From contig JACEVL010000482.1 in assembly GCA_020284085.1 (NCBI GenBank), positions 1,021,501 through 1,085,500 on the forward strand: DNA of 64,000 bases. The letters run 5' to 3'. The notes beneath the pieces are model-generated. The model worked only from the letters and a program-made list of their open reading frames with translations. It was not told the origin of the DNA and did not search any database. This DNA is from Aporrectodea caliginosa (taxonomy: Eukaryota; Annelida; Clitellata; Crassiclitellata; Lumbricidae). Positions 21,117-45,600 of the stretch are shown piece after piece. Within the stretch, counting starts at the first letter, position 1, and every line of letters begins with the position of its first letter. Made by a program: the position numbers and the translations under genes.

Positions 21117-22135
21117 CTTTATTTCTGCTTCGATTCACTTGGACTGACTGTTGACTTGGCAACGTTGAGACTGACTACATTCGTCAGTGCACTTGGCTTC
21201 AGCTGGTCGCTTCTACTGGACTCTTATCAGCCGCGGAAATCGAACAGATGCATCGTCTGATAAATCTGGAGGAAAATCGAGGGCAGACCTGATGTTGTGT
21301 TGATTCGCACTCGATGGACGATAATTTATGACGTCCTAATAGTTCCGAATCTTGGACTAGTTGATAAGTCTCAAAATAAAAGTTCACTGTAACCCTTATT
21401 ACAGGATTTTTTACAATAAGTAATTAAGTAAGACAGAAAGAAAAGAGATATTGTGTGCATGCAGGTTTGCACGTACCGCGTTCTATCACATCAATTGGAG
21501 CCCAATGTACTTTCTCGTGTGTATAACCTTTCCTGCTTTAATCCACTGTTAAAATGGCTCTACTTAGCTTAATTAATTTTGCTGTCATGCACTTCATTTC
21601 ATTTATTCATTTCGGAGATATGTATATAGCTCGTCATCAAGGTTATCTACTAATTAGTGCTCCCGACTCAACCCCGGTTAAAAAGAACAGTCTCGAGGTT
21701 GGCAGAAAACGTGGCGGTAAGGACACTATAGGCACCCATCGAAGAGCCACAGGAAGCCCATTCCAAATTGTAGGGCTCGGCAACAGAGAACTGTCTTCGG
21801 CCAGTTAGGTCTAGATTGATTTGCATACAATACCGCGTCTGTGAGAGATAGAAAAGGCGCTATATTAAGCGTCCTCATAGATGCAAGGTATGTTGGCCTA
21901 CTTCGCGATTAAATTCTTATACGTGATGCGAATCGACAGATGCCAATCAAGATCGGACGTCTGTTGTTTTTTGGTTCTTTCACAGGTGTCAGCGGGAAAT
22001 AGTTGAGTATCGGCAGGTGAAAATCTTTGATAAGATTTGCTATCGAAAGATGTCTGTCAATCCATCTGAAAAAACCATCAGTCGGTCTTCGCAGTTCGCG
22101 ACAATTCAAAGTCAGTTCAATTCGACTCCTTTAGA
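21117..22135. promoter_or_regulatory. Shared 5' intergenic region of PLB genes 1 and 2 (head-to-head)
   Basis: The two start codons point away from each other across 1019 bp, so the promoters of both genes should lie here. I see no convincing TATA box for either. A retroposon-tail string GGCGCTATATTAAGC sits near 21855. No paralogous copy of this spacer is visible in the window. Confidence 0.5.
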
Positions 22136-34958
<12,823 letters not shown>

Positions 34959-35166
34959 AGCTCCTCCTCCTTCAGTACGGGTCATACATCCAACCATTCC
35001 ACCAACCATTCTTCCTCACCGATCTCACATTGAATGCTGTAAACCAGACTTCGTCAGAAAAACGCACCCTCTAAACTGTACCTTCATTCGTTTCGGGAAA
35101 TGAATAATTATTCACTTTAAGCGAAGGATTTCCTAAATCCTGAATATGTATCTTAATTGTAACTAG

Positions 35167-35206
35167 AATAAAACTAATTTTCACGACTCCTGAAATAAAG
35201 AATAAA
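35167..35206 (+). terminator. Clustered polyadenylation signals of PLB gene 2
   Basis: AATAAA occurs at 35167-35172, 35194-35199 and 35201-35206, about 210-250 bp after the stop codon at 34956-34958. This gives a short 3' UTR. Confidence 0.7.
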
Positions 35207-35559
35207 GAATAATTTACTTGGACACCAAAATATTGTGTGGACTAACAATCTAGCTATTAATTTACAATTTACACTCCTAATAATTATTAGCTCCAACTGT
35301 TTATTGATCTTTATTATGGTTACTAAACTTATTTATTGAGATAATATAAACATAGAGTGGTGGATCCGGTAGTTTATGAAGGCTGGTGCAAATAGGGGTC
35401 TACGCAATTCCTTACTTTACCCCAAGCGCCGGTCGCCAACTCGGACACTCAGAAAGAGGACGAGGCATGTGAGAGCGAACTCTAATGACAATCGAACCTC
35501 AATGACAGTAAAATAATGGATCAACCTTTAACGCGCATAGGCAATGTCACAGCAGTGCC
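35207..35559. other. Intergenic, nothing recognised
   Basis: AT-rich sequence without open frames, repeats or motifs that I can support. Confidence 0.5.
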
Positions 35560-36010
35560 TGTTTTCATTGCCGAAGGGGAGGCGGGTGCAGTGCCTGGGC
35601 TAGTGAAGATGTGTCCGGAATGTCAAAGAGGCCTTTTAAGAGGCCCCTTTTAGGGTGCAAGTTGACAGTCTCTTACCAGCGAAAGGCCCACCCTGTGGAA
35701 TATCACGCGTCACACAAAGTGTCGCAGAGAGTCAAGCCTCGGTAGCTCCAGGACGAGCGAGAGCGCATGGCCAGGATCGAGGCCGACCTCGTCGTCACCG
35801 GGTTGCGACCAGGTTTGATCAACAGCAGATTGGTAGCGGTCTTTAAGGGTTGGACTTGCTCGAGGATCAAAGGATTACGGAAGAGGCAAGACTACAAGGA
35901 TCACGTTCAAGCACTTGTAGCCCGTCGCCCATGCGCTTAAATGCCAAGCGGAGTTCGATGATTCGTCGAGTGAATCCTACACGGAGGATTGTCGTCGCTC
36001 AGACTAGAGG
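35560..36010 (+). mobile_element. Degenerate N-terminal region of a non-LTR retrotransposon (tentative)
   Basis: One plus-strand frame has KMCPECQRGLL, which could be half of a zinc finger. A second frame has RIEADLVVTGLRPGLINSRL, then VFKGWTCSRIKGLRKRQDYK. The INxxL, RTxxxIKGxRRxxxYK pattern is that of the Myb-like segment found after the finger in R2-type and related elements. Frames are broken and no reverse transcriptase follows. Confidence 0.4.
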
Positions 36011-37385
36011 AGGGAGGACCTCATTGTAGCAGGTGAAGACCTTCAGGAATAAAGAGATGAGCTGGACATGAATCCACTTCTAGAAACGCTCCTTGAGTCC
36101 GTTGAATTTACCAAGAAGAGACAGAAGACGGATTTGCTGCTGCGAGGATGCTCTTGGACCAATGTGCAGAACAACCTACCACTCTCCTCAAGTCACACCC
36201 GAAAAGGACTGAGTAAAGCAAACTTTGAAAAGGTCAGAAAGCCAGACAGGCTCCAGGCCCTGGTAGGCCGCCACGCAAGCCGGGGTCAAGTCGGAGGCTG
36301 ACCCCGAAGCGCCTTGCCAGAATCATGGCTTACCAAGCCAGACTTGGTGGCCGTGGTGGCCGTGGTGGACGTGGTGGACGAGGTTGCCTATGTCGTTGAT
36401 ATCATCATTGCCTCGGACTGTAATGATATGAGCGGTTCCTAGGAGGAGAAAGTCTGCTGCTATGCTAGACTTGACAACATCGACTGGGTGGCCAATGTCT
36501 GCCCTGGAAAGCCATGTATATTTGGGTCGGTAGCCGTGAACTGGCGGAGGGCTCTCCACGATGTCTCATCATCCTCCACAAGTTGGGGATGAATGCAGTC
36601 GATGAAACCTTTATCTCGTGCCGTGTGTTGACTTACACTTCCAACATGATTCGACACTTCACGCGGTCGACTGTGAGGGGTCTGAGGACAACGGACGCTG
36701 ATGAAGCCTAGGTACCGCGTTCATGAAAAGACCATACCCATATCCGACCAAGTACGGAGCTCCGTCCAACGCTGTTGGTCCGCAAGGTAACAATACGCGA
36801 GTTAGTCCTTGGTCTCGATTGCCCGCCAAACCGGAGCCCGTGGTCTGCTCGCCCGGCAACCAGATGCGTGCCTTCCCACAGTAAGTTCGCCATAATCCTC
36901 TTATTGGAAGGCACAAACTCTTTGTGGAATGGGTATCCACCTAAATTAATATCTGGTTGCCAGCAAGAGCAAACGCCCGAAGATGAAGGGCTTCACGGCA
37001 CTATCTCGCGAATGGGTTTACCCGGTTTGGCGTGACCCAATGACATGACCCAATTAAATCGAATTAGTCAGAACTGGTTTCTCAATCTGGGCATGTCGGA
37101 ACATGTATCTGGGTAATCACGAAACCAGTGGGCCTTTAAAGCCTAGCCTAAGCACTGCCGAGATAACAAATAGGCCTGTAGCTTCATTATATCTAAGCAA
37201 TTATAAACAGAAAGCCAACGCTTCCGTTATATAAAATTTCTGACTAATGGCAAGAAACATTGTTGCTGTATGGCAATATCAACGTGCCGTGTTTTCGAAT
37301 TTTGCTAGCAGCTAGCGATATTAATGTAGCTCTATAGTCTCTTTCTCAGTACGGTAAAATTAACCAGAATTGCGGGCTGAGATTA
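36011..37385. other. Intergenic, mostly unclassified
   Basis: GC content is higher than in neighbouring sequence, and several frames of 60-90 codons overlap, none with a recognised domain. It may be more of the decayed retroelement at 35.6 kb. The last 350 bases show nothing recognisable. Confidence 0.35.
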
Positions 37386-37850
37386 CTATAACTACGGAAA
37401 TTATTAACTTGCGCAGTCACACAGAAATGCGAATCTGTCGCTCCAGGTTAAGAACATCTGGATATCCAGTTTAAATCTTATTCTATTGGAAGCCAATGCA
37501 GCAGGTCTAGCAGGGATAAGGAGTTTGGTTTGTATCAGGAGATGCACGCAGTAGTTTACCACGCAAACCAGAGAATTTGGAAGCGTTTAAGTCAGTACTG
37601 TAGACCTATATTCATTCGTATCTTCTGATTTACCCGATGTACCTGTATCTATTTATGCATTGCTATCATGTGAATGTTTACGCTGCTCAATTTAAAAACC
37701 TCCCAAAGGCGCTGGGACACAAGTATCTAACAGATGATATAAGACTCCAAGTGAAGAACAGATGGATATTCACTTATTCAGATGTTTGAAAGCAATGAGA
37801 AATAGTGAGGTTTGAGACGTTTAACAGATGATATACGAAATGACCCGTTT
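37386..37850 (-). mobile_element. LINE remnant, paralogue of the 6.7-7.25-kb copy
   Basis: GCAGTCACACAGAAATGCGA and AAGAACATCTGGATATCCAG match about 6720-6780. Later segments match 7060-7330 with rearrangement. It marks the distal end of the old segmental duplication. Confidence 0.65.
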
Positions 37851-38623
37851 TCGGAACGCATCAATACAGAGGCATTTTTATTGTACAAAATTTAAATTAC
37901 TTTTGCGTGAATACATCCTCAGCAACACACACGATTTCAATGAAATTGCCTGTTAAGATCAAATGACAATCATGCTGTCACTCTCTTTCGCTGAAGCTTC
38001 TCTAGTTCTCAAATACAATCTCTCTCTCTCTTTCCACTTCACTGTATCACTCTCATTCTCTGTCACTATCTCATTCTCTCACTCTCGTTCTCTCAGTTTA
38101 AAGATGTCTCTCTGACACATATAATTATTATATTCAATATTTCACCTCTTTATTCATTCTCTCTGACTTTCTCTAGTCTTTCCCGTCACTCTCTCCCTTT
38201 CCATTTTGTCTTCATGTATTAATTCCTGACGGTATTTTTCATATCTCTCTGACACATTGCGTATCCCTCGGTGAGGGGAAGGTATGCTAGATCAAGGTGT
38301 GTGGTCTAGGTTGAGGCAGATTGAGGCAAGGTAAGGAAAGGTCATGCAGAGTATGATAAGATAATGGTAAAGTTGGTCAGCGTGTATCTAGAGTCTAGAC
38401 TTAGAAATCCGTGTAAAGTTCCCCAACTTCTGATGGTCTAACATAGATTTGGTCTTTTCACCCTTTCATAAGGTGTGGTAAGTCCACCAAGTCCAGAAAG
38501 TGGAATATTCCACCATTGTACACGTGAAATACTCCTCCAGTTTTAGGTAGATTAGTCCACCGTTGAAGAGCTGGAAAGCTTTATAAGTTTTTGGCGCATG
38601 ACAATTAACGAGACTAAGATGCA
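37851..38623. other. Paralogous intergenic block (matches about 8.8-9.6 kb)
   Basis: A CT-rich stretch and the sequence around GACACATATAATTATTATAT match the 3' flank of PLB gene 1. The 8901-9058 MITE is missing here. TCCACC half-palindromes persist at 38.48-38.57 kb. No gene is seen. Confidence 0.6.
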
Positions 38624-40344
38624 CACTAGCCTGGTCCAAACTTACATGGGATAATATATTTTTTCAAAATATGCTGCTCCACAAGGCTGCCCCTGTTACA
38701 CTTGACTAGAAGACGCTGTGTTGAAAAAATTGAAGAGATATGAGCATGCTTAGAGGTCGCTAGGTTTTGACACTTTTTGTAGAAATTGCAAAAATTGCGC
38801 ATCTGACGCGTTAATAGCTTCATTATGAATTAAAATAAGCACCCATGAACACCAAGCACCATCTTTCTAAATCATGATCAATATGCCAACTGTATTTAAG
38901 TAACTAAAAGAATAATAAGCTTATTTACAAATAAAACACTTATTTCACGTTCTTTCTGATAGATAAACGGTTGTTGGCTTATAACTAATTTTTTAATTTT
39001 GCATGCCACCTTTTCATCACAATTCGTTTCATATCCTACAATTGTATTGTTCAATATTGCTCTGTATGCTGCTAATTTAGCGTGATTCGAGTACTTTTTT
39101 CGTCTGTGAAGCCAGCCTTGAATATGAAATAAGCTTACAGCACATGTTTTTTCACTTTCTGCAATAAAAGCTCGTACGTTACAAAACGGCAGCTATGGTG
39201 AAACTGGCATCAACAAGGAGTTCCTCACAATGTTGTCTGTTAGGGATGCCTGACAAACACTTTCTTGGGTCTGGACTCCCCAAAAATTGGGCAATCCTGA
39301 GGAATTTCATATTTCATTACCAGAATAGACTATAGCATTTGGTGAGGCCACGAAAGCAACAATAGTCGCTGCGCTGGTAATTCGGGAGATAGCTAGAATC
39401 CCCGCACAGTGTGTGGATTCGGGTGTTCGCAAACTGTGGAAGTTGTGTGAACCCAAATTTGTGCTGATTCAATGAGTTACAGTTTGAGTTCGATTTAATT
39501 AACTCTTTCAGTCATCATCTCCGCTATTTCTTCGAAGCGTGTCACTGAAGACATCGAGGCTGCTCTGGTAATACAGTCTTATTTATCCACCTAATCCGCT
39601 ATCCATGTAGCGTCTGGACAGGAACTCATTCGACAACCAGACTCCACTGAAAGAGTATGTCACAAGGAGATCTTTAAAACTGCTTGATCTTTTTACCACC
39701 CAGGGTCAAGAACAACCCACAGCCTTCCTATCAAAGTCCTTTACTCCCTGACCACTGGTCCCTACTTCCCAGTCGATGAAGGCAAGAGTCAAACTGTTGA
39801 TGGCCGTCAATGACTGCGCAGAACGTGGAGTGGCTCTGATCCATTCTTACAATGATATACTAAGGATGAGTCACAGACACAATACTTGCTGCAACTTGTC
39901 TCCAGTCATCGGACAAAATTTTCTGTTCCAACAAAGGCAAAATGAAATAATAGTAGGTTGCGGGTTTTCCAGCACTTCAACGACGGGATTTATTCAGACT
40001 GGATTACTTCTTTAATTATCCAAAATTATATTTTATTACAAACGTAATGCAGCAGTAACACTGCAGTATATATTTCTAAATTGAGCTGTTTATTTTTCAA
40101 AATAATAACTGACTTGAAAATAATTTATAACCGATTTTAAAAAAATCAAAATTATACATGTTTTTTGACAAGTTCATAGCCTACTATAATATGATTATGG
40201 CAAAAAGTCGAAAAACATAGCGACCTCTAAACATAATCAAATCTTTCCAAAATTTTGCATACATACTCATGTTTTCATGTGTAACAAGGGCAGCCTTGTG
40301 GAGCAATGTATTTCCAACTTTTAATTTTGTGGACCAGTCTAATG
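38624..40344 (+). mobile_element. 1.7-kb DNA transposon with long imperfect terminal inverted repeats
   Basis: The left end CACTAGCCTGGTCCA pairs with the right end TGGACCAGTCTAATG. Similarity continues inward for about 170 bp and includes CTCCACAAGGCTGCCC/GGGCAGCCTTGTGGAG and AGAGGTCGCTA. CA flanks both edges, compatible with a 2-bp target duplication. Internal plus-strand frames are broken. At 39776 one reads MAVNDCAERGVALI, and +1 frame pieces read QYLLQLVSSHR; I have seen this pattern in uncharacterised transposon-borne proteins but cannot name the superfamily. The locus near 9.69 kb lacks it. Confidence 0.7.
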
Positions 40345-40378
40345 CACACGCATGAAGCATACTTACTCCTCACGAAGA

Positions 40379-40548
40379 GGTCCTGAGTGGCCGAGTGGGT
40401 TGGTAGCCCGCTCGCCACGCCGGCGGCCCGGGTTCGATTCCCGGTCGGTCGGTTTATTAGAGATTAATTTCTCGGATCTTTACTGCGGGTGGCTCGGTCG
40501 CAATATAAACGTGGAGTACAATACAATACAATACAACACAATACAACT
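40379..40548 (+). mobile_element. tRNA-derived SINE (family B, Ser/Leu-tRNA-like head)
   Basis: TGGCCGAGTGGG (A-box) and GGTTCGATTCC (B-box) resemble a class II tRNA such as Ser or Leu. A ~60-bp body and an ACAAT-repeat tail follow. ACGAAG lies before this element (40372-40377) and after the SINE A tail (about 40788-40793). The PLB gene 1 flank at 9.7 kb has a single ACGAAG with no SINE. Confidence 0.82.
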
Positions 40549-40788
40549 GGGGCGCGGTGGTGTAGGGGTATGTTCGGTGCCTTGCAGCTGGAGGATTGCG
40601 GGTTCGAATCCACCTCAAAAAGCCGCCGCGTAGGGACCCTGGGCAAGTCCTTCACTCGCAATTGCTCATGCGCTTCGGCGTGAAACTCCGATTCAGCGTC
40701 CGCGCAGTAGTCTGGAGCGCCTCTGAATGGGAAATCTGGAAGGGGCGCTATAACAAGTGTTCAAATACAATACAATACAATACAATAC
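40549..40788 (+). mobile_element. tRNA-derived SINE (family A), full-length copy 2, nested in SINE B tail
   Basis: It is closely similar to 32240-32451 along its length, with the same A-box, B-box GGTTCGAATCC and tail GGGGCGCTATAACAAGTG. It differs by a few substitutions and a two-base insertion after the B-box. The 3' tail is ATACA repeats and it sits inside the ACAAT tail of SINE B. Confidence 0.92.
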
Positions 40789-41344
40789 GAAGTAGTGCTA
40801 ACTGCTAAGCTGTCAATGTTCAGATACAAAACAAGCATATCTATAATTAAAACAATGAGGCTAAAGCAAAGCATTCGAAGGCAGTTTAGATGGTTATAAC
40901 TTACAAGATACACGATATTTAAGTGATGGCTACTAATTCAGGTTAACTCATTCATGGTGGTTGGCAAGTTAGAATATTATTACTGTCGTTGTCATGAGAA
41001 ATTGGAGGTACGCAGGCCTTTACGGCTGTAATGTAGAAGCCTATAGGAAAGCATAGAGTAACTTCTAAGAGGATAGCCTGATGCGTTAGCGGTCGGATCC
41101 CTGTCTTTCTCAAGGCCAGGCGACGTCGCTGTTGAGGTTCGTAAAGATGTAAGGATGTTCCTAAACAACACAAACATCCGCAGATATATGTAATTAGGAA
41201 GATGGTTACATAACAAGAGTCATTTGAATGTTTACTAGAACTTGCAGACAGATAGACGGAGATAGAGAGCAGGCAAGCAAGTGGACAGATAAACACACCT
41301 ATGATACTCTATAGGCTATGGTTGCAGAAGCTCTGAATGTCATG
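40789..41344. other. Paralogous 3' flank of PLB gene 3
   Basis: It matches 9710-10147 and 11950-12050 downstream of PLB gene 1, for example AAAACAATGAGG and GGTCGGATCCCTGTCT. No gene is seen; short frames in it are not conserved as proteins. Confidence 0.6.
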
Positions 41345-42180
41345 TTGAATGGCGGCGCATCCGGTCGTCGCCAACTTTTGTTTTGAGGAAATGTGACGTT
41401 TTCTTGGTTTTTATGCCGTTTGCTGACAAAGGCTGTTGTTTTTCGGGGATATAAGACTTTCTAGCCCGATTCTGTGCTGCCTGCTGAGTCGGACGCGAGG
41501 AATTACACGTTCTGGTACGATTTTTATTTTCAATCGACAAACATGGCTGCCGCCATGTTTTTGCTAACGACTAACAGCCTCGTTTTCCACGTGGTCCTCC
41601 GTAGGCTTTCTGAATAAGACAATAAAGATTGCATCAGTCACCACATTCTTTCGAGGATATTTCTTGACCTAGTCGGATTCTGTAATGTCTACATAGCCAC
41701 CCACGTGGATTTACGCCTTTTTAGACGATTCTAAGACCTACAGTCGTCACTTCACTGCCGCCGTCATGTTCTTTGTATGTGTTGAAAACGAACAGCCACG
41801 TTTTCCAGTGCTGCCCCGCAGGCCCGCAGAATTGGATACTACTTATAACAATAACATCAACCACCATTTGTACTTTCAAATATCATGACAGGAGTCTAAT
41901 ATCTACCGTTATACCTCGAATACGACACCTTTGCAGCATAAACCGGTGACCCATGAACACACCATTACCTCGAACACTTACCATCATCAACCAGACGGAT
42001 GGCGCCTTCCAGGTTGCTTGCTAGTCCTACATGAGGACTGGGCGCCTGTTTATGGCTGCCGCTACTTTATTAATTACATTATTATTACTATACCTTATTA
42101 TTACTTCTGTGTTTTATTTTCTATTCAATCTTTTATGTAAACATTTTTTGCGTTTTTGTCAGATTGTTTTCTCATTAAAC

Positions 42181-42229
<49 letters not shown>
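41345..42229 (+). mobile_element. 885-bp insertion of unknown family ending in an AT array
   Basis: PLB gene 1's flank reads GAATGTCATG directly followed by TGAAATTGATA (about 12041-12062). Here the same two strings are separated by 885 bp starting TTGAATGGCGGCGCATCC and ending in ATATAT then GTGTG. The AT tail (42184-42224) suggests a retroposon. No coding region, box A or box B is recognised. Confidence 0.6.
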
Positions 42230-42231
<2 letters not shown>

Positions 42232-42605
42232 AAATTGATAATTCACGAGGAAGGGCTGTCTGAACCTGGCCCTATATATCAAACCTCTTGCTTTCATTAA
42301 GCGAATATACAACACCTGGTCCTTCGGTGGGTTTAGCCGCTCACATGATCTAATCTAATCCAGACCAATCTAGTATAATCTGATCTTATCCGATCTAATC
42401 TAATCTATTCAAATGTAATCCAATATGACCTAATCTAATCTAATCTAAACTAATGGCTTATAAAGCGCCGTTATCATAATGTCCAAGACATCAGTCGATG
42501 ATCGCGACGAGTAAAATCGCAATCAAAACATCACAATCCACTAAAGAACCCAGGTCAAAGGCAATAGATTACGTCAGAGAAACCACAGCGACTGCTATTA
42601 CTTAC

Positions 42606-45600
42606 AGTGGTTGGACAAGAAGCAACGATGGGAATCGTTGTGTCATAAGGAAAATCGTAGACGAATGGCTTCTGACCAACAGGAATGAACTAAAACAATA
42701 CATGGACATATAGACAGATGTACATGCACAAATGCATAAACTCTCAGACGAACTGAAAACCGGAAATCAATTTCAATGACAACTAGTGAATTGACCGATT
42801 GACTAGCGGAATATCTGACTCACTTACTCACTAGCTGACTTACTTACTGATTCGCTCGCTAGCTCACTCAATCTCTCGCTCACTCTCTCGCTGACTGACT
42901 GCTCGACAGACAGACAGACTGACTAAATGACTAATTGCCTGACTGGCTATGAATATAAGCAAACTACTTTAAGTAGTGTATCCATTTACCAGTGTATCCC
43001 AAAGAGTGTAGGCATAGTACTGATGCCCAATGCGAGACGGATGGACACAATCAGGACCGAGATATCCAGGTAGGAATTCACCTGTGTCCGGCTATTCAAA
43101 ACAGAACAGGTAGATTAATAAGGTCGTCTGTATAGCGCTTCCCTTAACTAGATCGTGTCGTGTATGAACCATAGATGATAGGATGGAAAACATGGTGAGA
43201 CGAATAAAGAAGTTGTAAAATTGCATAGTGAAGAGCTAGAGTGAAGACTGCACTTGAGTTCGAAATGTAATTGTACTTGTCATCGAACATTTATAAAGCG
43301 CCACTCAGCGATTCAGAGGGGACCACCACCCAAGTCAGTGCTAAGACGGTTCCAAATAGAGGGGCCAACATAAGCAATACTTCTAGATTGAGCAGTTGCC
43401 CCGCGCATGCATGAAACAACCAGATTGCCTCTGACGGACGAGCGGATAGTGGAGCGTCCATGGAGAAGGACGTATTAGCAATGAAATGCCATCTAATCTA
43501 GACATTTGTGGATCCAAAAGCAAAGTCGCTACACTCATCAAATAAATATATATATAATATAATATTTTCGTTTATTCAAACAATGCGGTTGACACACCGC
43601 AACCGGTTACAGTGTACAAACATTGTGTGATTTCAAGATAATCTTTATTAGTTTTCTCCTGCAGCAACTTTGAATCTTGCCTTTGCGTGTACGAAAATTT
43701 AATGTTGCTTTTGATTCCGCTTAGCTCCATACATTTTCAACCTATCAGTCTCGAGCAGCCTCTGCTTAGATAAATTAGATAAATATGGGCTTTTCGATGT
43801 TGAGAAAGTGCTATACAAGAATTTTGACACACTCATGCTAATATACATACATACATACATAATATGCATACAATAATTTCTGAGTAGAAATCTTGAAGGG
43901 GCGCTATAACAAGTGCTCACACATACATACATATAACACATACGCGCATACATGCATGCATACGTACTGTACATGTATATATTCGTACTCATATACTTAC
44001 CTACTGATTTATCTACTTACTTATTTGCGTCCAAGCTGATCTGGTCTGACATATATTATAATTTGACCTGACCCAATGCAATGCAATCTAACCACATTCG
44101 AAATGATCTGGCCTGTTTTAATCTAATCCTATCAGGTAACTTCTATTGCGCCACCTAGCACACTATAATTGTCGTTGGAGAAATCGATTGAAGGCACAGA
44201 GAAATTGAAACATGGTATTTATCGTATCGTATCGTATCTGAGAATTTGTAAAGCGCCTCTTACAGTATACTAGCTATTCAGAGGCGCTCTCAGCGTGACA
44301 GCCCGGGGAAATACGAAAGTTTTCAAGCAACGAAGGGATGAAGGTGGGACCCCGACTAAAATGTTACTACGGATTGAGGGTGAGAGGTCATTCCACATAG
44401 AAGGCCCCACGATGGCGAAGGCACGGTGCTGGGCCGTGGCAGTCCTTGCCGGGGAACTAGGAGCTGTAATATGCAAAAAAACAATCTTTGTCGGCGGCAA
44501 CGGCCTATGATGTCATAAGCTGCCGTTAAACTGAGGATCCAATCCGAGGTCAAGTCGATCCGCAGAGCGGAGAGGGCGGGAAGAGACAGCAGATAGAGGT
44601 TTGCGCATTAAGTCACAAAGATATTTAGGAGCTAGGCCCAGTTGAGTTCTTAACACTAAGAGCAGTACCTTGTATTGGATACGAGAGGTAACGGGGAGCC
44701 AATGTAGGACATCAGTCATGTAGGTAGAGATGTGAGAGTAGCGAGGGAGACGGGCTGCCGAGTTCATAACCGACTGAAGGGAGGATAAGCTTGCCTTGGG
44801 AAGCCCAGCAAATAGTGAATTGCAGTAGTCAATGCGACAGCAGATGAAAGCATGGACTATGGTTGTAAAGACAGAAGAGGAAACAGATCTTCTGATGGCT
44901 CTCAGGCGCCTCAGGTGATAGTAACATGAGCGTGTCAAGTGCATCAAGTGCTCGCAGAACGACAGGGTGCTATCAAGGGTGACACCCAAGTCTCGGACAC
45001 TGGATGAATATGTGAAATCAGGATACATTGACTTCAGAAGTGGGAGGTCAAGTTAAAGGAGCTGCTGTTTAGTTACAAACCAAATCAATTGAGTTTTAGA
45101 GGAGTTAAGATTTAGTCGGTTGGCTGACATCCATGAGTGGAGATCATGTGACAGTGAGTCGATCGATGACATTATGTAGCGCTTGCTTACGTCCCTGGGC
45201 GGATCCATGTCTCTCATGTGCGGCTGTAGTACGACGGCGAAGTCCTCTCGGCCGTAGTACTTTGGGTCCTCCGTGATGTTCTTGAGCGCCTCGTAGTAGC
45301 CGAGCTGAGTCTGACGCAGCTGGGGCCTCGTCGTGTCATTAATGGCACAGTTGCAGAAATTACTGAAATAAATAATGGTATTCAATATTTTATCACATAG
45401 AGTTCTCCTTCACGTCGCTTAAACAGTGAAACAGATTTACCAGGGAAGAGGTAAGACAAGGCTGAAATGTCTTATTTGCCAAAACAATTGTCACTTCAGA
45501 AATCAGAATGTAAACACCGTTCGAATTAGCACTACAAATCATAACAGCATATAACACAATTGCCATTAATAGGCTAATAATATGTTTTTCCTTTTGAAAA

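Noticed and set aside
36068..36301. 77-codon plus-strand frame beginning MNPLLETLLESVEF
   Set aside because: Looks protein-like but has no recognised domain and lies among broken frames; it could belong to the decayed retroelement, but there is too little to call it.
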